Assembly: GCA_016763235.1 (NCBI GenBank) | Contig: JAESUE010000267.1 | Span: forward strand, 1 to 5,900 | Source of the DNA: Pseudomonadales bacterium | GTDB lineage: Bacteria > Pseudomonadota > Gammaproteobacteria > Pseudomonadales > UBA3067 | Direction: 5' to 3' | DNA: 5,900 nt | In this document: positions 1-4,554 of the stretch, one piece after another | Numbering within the stretch: position 1 is the stretch's first letter | Layout of the letters: each line of letters starts with the position of its first letter | Translations under genes and position numbers: made by a program | The notes under the pieces: generated by a model | Told to the model about the DNA's origin: nothing | Seen by the model: the letters and a program-made list of their open reading frames with translations, nothing else | The model's database searches: none

Positions 1-1113
1 ATCTGCCTGAGGGAATTTTTCGAAATTAAAACGCGGCAACTTGGTGACCACATAGTCGATGGAAGGCTCAAACGAAGCAGGTGACTGGCCACCAGTGATC
101 TCGTTCTGCAGTTCATCAAGAGTAAAACCTACCGCCAATTTGGCAGCCACTCTGGCAATAGGGAAGCCTGTTGCTTTGGAAGCAAGGGCCGACGAGCGCG
201 ACACACGAGGGTTCATTTCAATAACTACTAGACGTCCAGTATCAGGACAAAGCCCAAACTGTACATTAGAGCCGCCTGTTTCAACGCCAATTTCACGCAG
301 CACTGCCAGAGAGGCATTGCGCATAATTTGATATTCTTTATCTGTTAGCGTTTGTGCTGGCGCAACGGTAATCGAGTCACCGGTATGAATACCCAATGGG
401 TCAAAGTTTTCGATGGCACAAACAATAATACAATTATCGTTTTTATCCCTGACCACTTCCATTTCGAATTCTTTCCAACCAATGAGTGACTCATCAATCA
501 ACAACTCATTGGTGGGGGATAGATCAAGACCACGGGTACAAATTTCTTCAAATTCATCGCGGTTATACGCAATACCACCGCCAGAACCACCCATGGTAAA
601 AGATGGTCGAATAATGGCTGGGAAACCGACCATATCAAGCACTTGATATGCTTCTTCAATACTGTGCGCAATAGCCGACCGAGGAGTTTCAAGTCCGATT
701 TTTTTCATCGCTACGTCAAAACGCTGGCGATCCTCAGCCTTATCAATGGCGTCACGACTAGCACCAATTAACTCAACGTTAAACTTTTCAAGCACGCCTT
801 CTCTGGCCAAGTCTAGGGCGCAGTTAAGGGCGGTTTGCCCGCCCATAGTGGGCAACACTGCATCAGGGCGCTCTTTTTCAATAATACGCGCAACTGTTTC
901 CCACTCTACGGGTTCGATATAGGTGGCATCCGCCATCGCGGGGTCAGTCATGATGGTGGCAGGGTTAGAATTCACTAGGACAACACGATAACCTTCTTCC
1001 CTGAGGGCTTTACAGGCTTGAGCGCCTGAATAATCGAACTCACAGGCTTGACCAATCACTATTGGACCTGCACCCAGGATTAATATGCTTTTTATGTCGG
1101 TTCGCTTTGGCAT
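1..1113 (-). CDS. carB: Carbamoyl-phosphate synthase large subunit, N-terminal part (cut by window edge)
   Basis: CarB is the synthetase subunit that makes carbamoyl phosphate from bicarbonate, ATP and ammonia delivered by CarA, for arginine and pyrimidine synthesis in the cytoplasm. The visible 371 residues begin MPKRTDIKSILILGAGPIVI and cover the pre-ATP-grasp fold and most of the first ATP-grasp (carboxyphosphate) domain. Residues that match E. coli in identity and number are R129, R169, the glycine-rich loop FTMGGSGGG (172-180), E215, H243, Q285, E299, N301, R303 and R306. Family members are about 1070 residues, so roughly two thirds lies beyond position 1. The ATG is secure because an in-frame TAA (1120-1122) lies only two codons upstream. 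The ribosome site is modest: TAAGG at 1126-1130, 12 nt from the ATG. It follows carA by 55 nt and is probably in the same operon. No frameshift or missing active-site residue is seen. Confidence 0.98.
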   Translation of the reverse strand, partial: MPKRTDIKSILILGAGPIVIGQACEFDYSGAQACKALREEGYRVVLVNSNPATIMTDPAMADATYIEPVEWETVARIIEKERPDAVLPTMGGQTALNCALDLAREGVLEKFNVELIGASRDAIDKAEDRQRFDVAMKKIGLETPRSAIAHSIEEAYQVLDMVGFPAIIRPSFTMGGSGGGIAYNRDEFEEICTRGLDLSPTNELLIDESLIGWKEFEMEVVRDKNDNCIIVCAIENFDPLGIHTGDSITVAPAQTLTDKEYQIMRNASLAVLREIGVETGGSNVQFGLCPDTGRLVVIEMNPRVSRSSALASKATGFPIARVAAKLAVGFTLDELQNEITGGQSPASFEPSIDYVVTKLPRFNFEKFPQAD

Positions 1114-1157
1114 CGCGTTTTAATACCTTAAGGAATAGAGGGGTACTTTTGAAGAAG

Positions 1158-1180
1158 AAAAAGAGAGGCTAAGCCCTCTC
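1158..1180 (-). terminator. Weak terminator-like hairpin spanning the carA stop codon
   Basis: On the minus strand GAGAGG (1180-1175) can pair with CCTCTC (1168-1163) around a 6-nt loop that contains part of the carA stop codon. A T5 run (1162-1158) follows, then a CTTCTTC tract. The stem is only 6 bp. Because it overlaps the last carA codons, a ribosome finishing carA would melt it. It could cause partial termination or stabilise the carA 3' end, or it may be chance. CarA and CarB act in equal amounts, so strong termination here is not expected. Confidence 0.3.
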
Positions 1181-2305
1181 CTCCATCATTTGAATAAACT
1201 GATCGAACAAAGGCAGCGCGTCATGTGGGCCAGGACTGGCTTCTGGATGTCCTTGAAACCCATAAGCTGGCTTATTCTTATGACGAACCCCTTGCACAGA
1301 ACCATCAAACAAGGAACGATGTGTCACTTCCAGATGTTCTGGTATGGAGCTTTCAGCAACCGCAAAACCGTGGTTTTGACTGGTAATCATTACCGTATTC
1401 TTGCCTAGTTCTGTAACCGGGTGATTCGCTCCATGATGCCCAAACTTCATTTTTTCAGTTTGTGCATCACTAGCAAGGGACAAAAGCTGATGCCCTAGAC
1501 AAATACCAAAAATAGGAAGGTCCACTTCGAGCAGTGCTTTAATCGCTGAGATTGCGTAAGTACAGGGCTCTGGATCACCTGGGCCATTGGACAGAAAGAT
1601 GCCATCAGGAGAAAGCTTAAGAACCTCTTCGGCAGAGGTCTCGGCTGGCACGACGGTCAGCCGACATCCACGATCAACCAATAAACGCAAAATATTGCGT
1701 TTTACGCCAAAGTCGTAAGCAACAACGTGAAACTTGCCTTCCAGCTCGGGTGTTTGATGTCCTTTTCCTAGCTCCCAGCTTCCTTCCTTCCACGAATAGC
1801 TCTTCTCGGTGGTAACGACCTTCGCTAGATCCATGCCCTTTAGGCCTGGAAATCCCTTGGCCATCGCAAGGGCTTCGTCCACGCGATCCTCAACCCCATC
1901 ACCTGCCATGATAGCGCCTCGCTGCGCGCCTTTGCTTCGCAAAATACGCGTCAAACGTCGGGTATCAATGTCAGCAATAGCGACAATGCCTTGCTCTTTC
2001 AAATACTCGGGTAAGGTTTTTTGCATGCGCCAGCTACTAGCGAGAAGAGGTAAGTCACGAATAATTAGGCCTTTTGCCCAGATTTTCGATGACTCTTCAT
2101 CTTCTTCTGTTACACCGGTATTGCCAATATGGGGGTAGGTCAAAGTAACAATTTGCTCGGCGTAAGAGGGATCAGTAAGAATCTCTTGGTAACCGGTCAT
2201 CGCGGTATTAAAAACCACTTCTCCGCAAGTGGTGCCAATTGCACCGATTGCGCTGCCTTTAAAAATACTGCCGTCTTCCAAAACCAATATGGCTGTCTTG
2301 TTCAA
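1169..2305 (-). CDS. carA: Carbamoyl-phosphate synthase small (glutaminase) subunit, TTG start
   Basis: CarA hydrolyses glutamine and channels the ammonia to CarB. The 378-residue product (E. coli CarA is about 382) has the N-terminal CPSase domain (about 1-150, with GEVVFNTAMTGYQEILTDPSY) and a class I glutamine amidotransferase domain (about 192-375). The catalytic triad is visible: C269 in GICLGHQLL, and H353 and E355 in QGHPEASPG, at the E. coli numbers. SNGPGDP (239-245) is the usual oxyanion-side motif. I place the start at TTG (2305-2303), giving MNKTAILVLEDGS, which aligns end to end with E. coli MIKSALLVLEDGT. A GGAGG lies 4 nt upstream. E. coli carA is also known to start at UUG. 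The frame could extend to another TTG at 2332, but that adds nine unconserved residues that would cover the ribosome site. It ends with TAG, 55 nt before carB. Expression is probably controlled by the promoter and hairpin upstream. Confidence 0.97.
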   Translation of the reverse strand: MNKTAILVLEDGSIFKGSAIGAIGTTCGEVVFNTAMTGYQEILTDPSYAEQIVTLTYPHIGNTGVTEEDEESSKIWAKGLIIRDLPLLASSWRMQKTLPEYLKEQGIVAIADIDTRRLTRILRSKGAQRGAIMAGDGVEDRVDEALAMAKGFPGLKGMDLAKVVTTEKSYSWKEGSWELGKGHQTPELEGKFHVVAYDFGVKRNILRLLVDRGCRLTVVPAETSAEEVLKLSPDGIFLSNGPGDPEPCTYAISAIKALLEVDLPIFGICLGHQLLSLASDAQTEKMKFGHHGANHPVTELGKNTVMITSQNHGFAVAESSIPEHLEVTHRSLFDGSVQGVRHKNKPAYGFQGHPEASPGPHDALPLFDQFIQMMEERA

Positions 2306-2309
2306 AGGG

Positions 2310-2314
2310 CCTCC
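2310..2314 (-). promoter_or_regulatory. Ribosome-binding site that fixes the carA TTG start
   Basis: The minus strand reads GGAGG, then CCCT, then TTG. This is a near-perfect Shine-Dalgarno core at a short 4-nt spacing. No ATG or GTG in the carA frame lies near, and family alignment begins at this TTG. The same site is at an unusable position for the out-of-frame ATG at 2322-2320, which lies upstream of it. Confidence 0.75.
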
Positions 2315-2352
2315 AAAGACATGTTCACACAAAAAAGTCAGTCGCCAATCGT

Positions 2353-2393
2353 AAAAAAGCGAGCTGGCACAAATCAGTCCCAGCTCGCTTTTT
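2353..2393 (-). terminator. Strong intrinsic terminator in the dapB-carA gap; possible carAB attenuator
   Basis: The arms AAAAAGCGAGCTGG and CCAGCTCGCTTTTT (minus-strand order, 2393-2380 and 2367-2354) pair perfectly over 14 bp around a 12-nt loop. On the minus strand the stem runs into six Ts (2358-2353), the classic rho-independent form. It is also A/T-flanked on the plus strand, so it could work in both directions, but no plus-strand gene is visible here. It sits 125 nt after the dapB stop, so it can end the dnaK-dnaJ-dapB transcript. It also sits 47 nt before the carA TTG and after the candidate carA promoter, so it would interrupt carAB transcripts unless read through. No ATG, GTG or TTG occurs in the leader before the hairpin, so a normal leader peptide is not evident. 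Confidence 0.85.
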
Positions 2394-2456
2394 ATAATTC
2401 TTGGCGCTTATCTTCGTACAGAACCCTCCAGATGAGGATTCTATAAAATCTGCGCT

Positions 2457-2486
2457 ATTCTACGCCAGCATAACAGGCATTGTCCA
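2457..2486 (-). promoter_or_regulatory. Candidate sigma70-type promoter for carAB
   Basis: On the minus strand TGGACA (2486-2481, 5 of 6 to TTGACA) is followed after 18 nt by TAGAAT (2462-2457, 5 of 6 to TATAAT). Transcription would start near 2451-2449, giving a leader of about 145 nt before carA. The -35 box begins 33 nt after the dapB stop. A second TAGAAT (2443-2438) lies 19 nt downstream as a direct repeat, but I see no good -35 box for it. No clear ArgR box was found by eye. Confidence 0.6.
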
Positions 2487-2518
2487 GAGGCTGAGGTCGC
2501 TCACACTTTACGCATACG

Positions 2519-3328
2519 CTAAATATCTCGAAGTTCAAGTACATCCTGCATATCAAAAAGACCGGAAGGTTTATCCTCTAGCCATTTTGACGCACGAACT
2601 GCGCCAGCTGCAAACGTCATACGGCTACTTGCCTTGTGGGTGATTTCCACTCTCTCGCCCTCAGCGGCAAACAACACCGTGTGATCGCCCACAATATCAC
2701 CAGCACGAATTGTTTCGAAACCGATGGTTTTGCGATCACGCACGCCGGTTACACCTTGACGCCCATACACCGCACAGCTTTCTAGGTCACGACCGAGAGC
2801 GTTGGCGACTACTTCGCCCATGCTTAAAGCTGTGCCAGAAGGCGCATCAATTTTGTGGCGGTGGTGGGCTTCAATAATTTCAATGTCTGCCTCGTCGCCC
2901 AGTACGCGGGCGGCTATATCCAACAACTTAAAGCAGAGATTCACTCCCACGCTCATGTTAGAAGCAAACATTATGGCAGTATTTTCAGTGGCACTTTCCA
3001 GCACTTGCTTTTGCGCTGCGTCCAGACCGGTGGTACCGATTACCATTTTTTTACCGTGCTCTGAACAGAAAGCGATATTCTTCATTGTTACTTCAGGGCG
3101 CGTAAAATCGACAAGCACATCAAAGGCATCTTTGATTTCTGCCAAGCTATCCACCACCAATATATCTAGCTTTCCGACACCAGCAAGCTCGCCAGCATCG
3201 ACGCCTAACAGGCTGCTGCCTGAATGCTCAATAGCACCGGCCAAGGTGACTCCCTCGGTAACGTGGATGGCCTCAATAAGCGTTTTGCCCATACGTCCGG
3301 CAGCGCCTGTTACTGCAACTCGTATCAT
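2519..3328 (-). CDS. dapB: 4-hydroxy-tetrahydrodipicolinate reductase
   Basis: DapB reduces 4-hydroxy-tetrahydrodipicolinate with NAD(P)H in the diaminopimelate/lysine pathway, supplying cell-wall precursors and lysine. The 269-residue product is of typical length (E. coli 273). The N-terminal Rossmann domain has the dinucleotide loop GAAGRMG (8-14), VDFTRPE (73-79) and GTTG (98-101). The C-terminal domain has the family signature EAHHRHKIDAPSGTA (153-167), with H155 and K159 equivalent to the E. coli catalytic H159 and K163. The cofactor-phosphate pair E38-R39 of E. coli is E34-H35 here, which might alter NADPH/NADH preference. The start is the ATG at 3328, since MIRVAVTGAAGRMG begins exactly as in relatives; an upstream extension to 3418 runs through dnaJ and is not conserved. 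It begins 13 nt after dnaJ and is probably co-transcribed with it, despite the unrelated role. Confidence 0.98.
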   Translation of the reverse strand: MIRVAVTGAAGRMGKTLIEAIHVTEGVTLAGAIEHSGSSLLGVDAGELAGVGKLDILVVDSLAEIKDAFDVLVDFTRPEVTMKNIAFCSEHGKKMVIGTTGLDAAQKQVLESATENTAIMFASNMSVGVNLCFKLLDIAARVLGDEADIEIIEAHHRHKIDAPSGTALSMGEVVANALGRDLESCAVYGRQGVTGVRDRKTIGFETIRAGDIVGDHTVLFAAEGERVEITHKASSRMTFAAGAVRASKWLEDKPSGLFDMQDVLELRDI

Positions 3329-3335
3329 GTAAATG

Positions 3336-3343
3336 CTCTTCCT
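3336..3343 (-). promoter_or_regulatory. dapB ribosome-binding site overlapping the dnaJ stop codon
   Basis: The minus strand reads AGGAAGAG seven nt before the dapB ATG, a good Shine-Dalgarno site. Its first two bases are the last two of the dnaJ TAG stop (3344-3342). Ribosomes ending dnaJ are therefore placed on the dapB initiation region, which favours translational coupling. No separate dapB promoter was recognised. Confidence 0.7.
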
Positions 3344-4457
3344 AGTTAAAGAATGTTTTGACGTTATCAAACCAGGATTGCTTTTTCGGAGCATGCTTGG
3401 CTTCATCGAGACTGTCATGAAAGTCTCGTAACAAATCCTTTTGCTTCTTATTCAGATGCACTGGGGTTTCGATAACCACGTGACAGATCAGATCTCCGGT
3501 TGAACCTCCACGCACTGGCGCTACACCCTTGCCTCTTAATCGAAACAGCTTACCTGTTTGCGTTTCGGCAGGTATTTTGAGTTTTACCCGTCCATCAAGA
3601 GTTGGCACTTCAATATCACCACCCACGGCAGCATCGGAAAAACTTATGGGTACATCGCAATAAAGGTGCTTTCCATCACGCTTGAACAACGAGTGATCTC
3701 GTACTGACATTTGCACATAGAGATCACCTGACGGTGTTCCGCCGGCCCCAGCTTCGCCTTCACCCGCCAGGCGAATTCTATCGCCGGTATCAACGCCTGC
3801 TGGAATTTTAACCGAAAGGGTTTTTTCTTCTTCTATGCGACCACGCCCACGACAAGCTGTGCAGGGGTCGCTGATCATTCGCCCTTTACCATGACAAGTA
3901 GGGCAAGTTTGCTGCACGGAGAAAAACCCCTGCTGCATTCTGACCTGGCCCACTCCACCGCACATGCTGCACTCTACAGGAGACGTTCCGGGCTTTGCAC
4001 CGCTGGCATCACAAGGCTCGCAAGGCACGAGTGTAGGCACTTTGATCTGCACTTCAGTCCCCTTGACCGCATCTTCAAGCTTAAGGTCAAGGGTATAGCT
4101 TAGATCGGCTCCGCGACTTTGTTGCGGGCCACGGCGGCGACCGCCGCCACCGCCGCCAAATATGTCGCCGAATATGTCGCCGAATATGTCGCCGAAATCA
4201 CCGGCACCCGCACCGCCGCCACCAGCACTAGGATCAACGCCAGCGTGCCCGAATTGGTCATAGGCTCCTCGCTTTTGAGCATCCGAAAGAATCTCGTAAG
4301 CTTCTTTCACTTCTTTGAATTTATCTTCCGCTTTCGCATCGTCAGGGTTGCGGTCGGGGTGGTGCTTCATTGCTAAGCGTCTATAAGCTTTTTTAAGCTC
4401 CGCATCGGAGGCATCTTTTGCTACGCCAAGCACTTCGTAGTAATCACGTTTTGACAT
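3342..4457 (-). CDS. dnaJ: Chaperone DnaJ (Hsp40)
   Basis: DnaJ binds unfolded proteins, hands them to DnaK and stimulates DnaK ATPase. The 371-residue product has the full type I layout. The J domain is 1-70, with HPD at 33-35. A Gly/Phe-rich linker covers about 71-107. The zinc-binding region has four Cys pairs: C146/C149, C163/C166, C185/C188 and C199/C202. The C-terminal substrate and dimer domains follow. All eight Cys are present. The first zinc repeat reads CEPCDASG, with Ala where the CxxCxGxG motif has Gly. The start MSKRDYYEVLGV aligns with E. coli MAKQDYYEILGV; the TTG-initiated extension to 4502 is not conserved and runs into the terminator hairpin. No clear Shine-Dalgarno site precedes the ATG (the upstream bases are GCAGACCTC). 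It follows dnaK by 97 nt and leads directly into dapB. Confidence 0.98.
   Translation of the reverse strand: MSKRDYYEVLGVAKDASDAELKKAYRRLAMKHHPDRNPDDAKAEDKFKEVKEAYEILSDAQKRGAYDQFGHAGVDPSAGGGGAGAGDFGDIFGDIFGDIFGGGGGGRRRGPQQSRGADLSYTLDLKLEDAVKGTEVQIKVPTLVPCEPCDASGAKPGTSPVECSMCGGVGQVRMQQGFFSVQQTCPTCHGKGRMISDPCTACRGRGRIEEEKTLSVKIPAGVDTGDRIRLAGEGEAGAGGTPSGDLYVQMSVRDHSLFKRDGKHLYCDVPISFSDAAVGGDIEVPTLDGRVKLKIPAETQTGKLFRLRGKGVAPVRGGSTGDLICHVVIETPVHLNKKQKDLLRDFHDSLDEAKHAPKKQSWFDNVKTFFN
4159..4194 (-). repeat. Three perfect 12-bp tandem copies in the DnaJ Gly/Phe region
   Basis: The plus-strand unit AATATGTCGCCG occurs three times head to tail without a mismatch. Read on the minus strand it encodes GDIF repeats, residues about 89-100 of DnaJ, followed by a run of six Gly and then three Arg. 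Similar DIFGDVFGDIFG stretches exist in E. coli DnaJ, so the protein feature is ordinary. The exact DNA identity suggests recent slippage or homogenisation. The 12-bp unit keeps the reading frame whatever the copy number. Confidence 0.9.
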
Positions 4458-4500
4458 GAGGTCTGCGTCTAATTTGTTATTTAGGTACTTTAAAAACAGC

Positions 4501-4528
4501 AAAAGCGCGAGAAGCTTCCCGCGCTTTT
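4501..4528 (-). terminator. Terminator-like hairpin between dnaK and dnaJ
   Basis: On the minus strand AAAAGCGCG (4528-4520) pairs with CGCGCTTTT (4509-4501), a 9-bp stem around a 10-nt apical segment that can pair partly itself (GAAGCTTC is palindromic). T4 lies within the stem foot, then GCTG, then a further T5, so the tail is broken and termination is probably partial. It lies 26 nt after the dnaK stop. Together with the weak dnaJ ribosome site it would give more DnaK than DnaJ, as cells usually need. It could also act as an RNA-stabilising 3' end for dnaK mRNA. Confidence 0.6.
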
Positions 4529-4554
4529 TTCAAGCTGCAAATTGCGTGAGGAAG

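Noticed and set aside
2306..2332. Upstream TTG start for carA at 2332
   Set aside because: It would add nine unconserved residues, includes the GGAGG inside the coding part, and has no ribosome site of its own.
2306..2352. Possible promoter between the hairpin and carA (TTGGCG, 17 nt, AACATG)
   Set aside because: The -10 match is poor (about 3 of 6) and the start would leave almost no leader. The upstream promoter at 2486-2457 is far better.
2802..3332. 176-codon open frame on the plus strand
   Set aside because: It is antisense to dapB, low in complexity (Ser/Ala/Pro-rich), with no family features; a shadow of dapB.
4159..4194. Short direct repeats as a CRISPR-like or mobile element trace
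   Set aside because: The units are head to tail without spacers and lie in frame within dnaJ, coding the known Gly/Phe linker.
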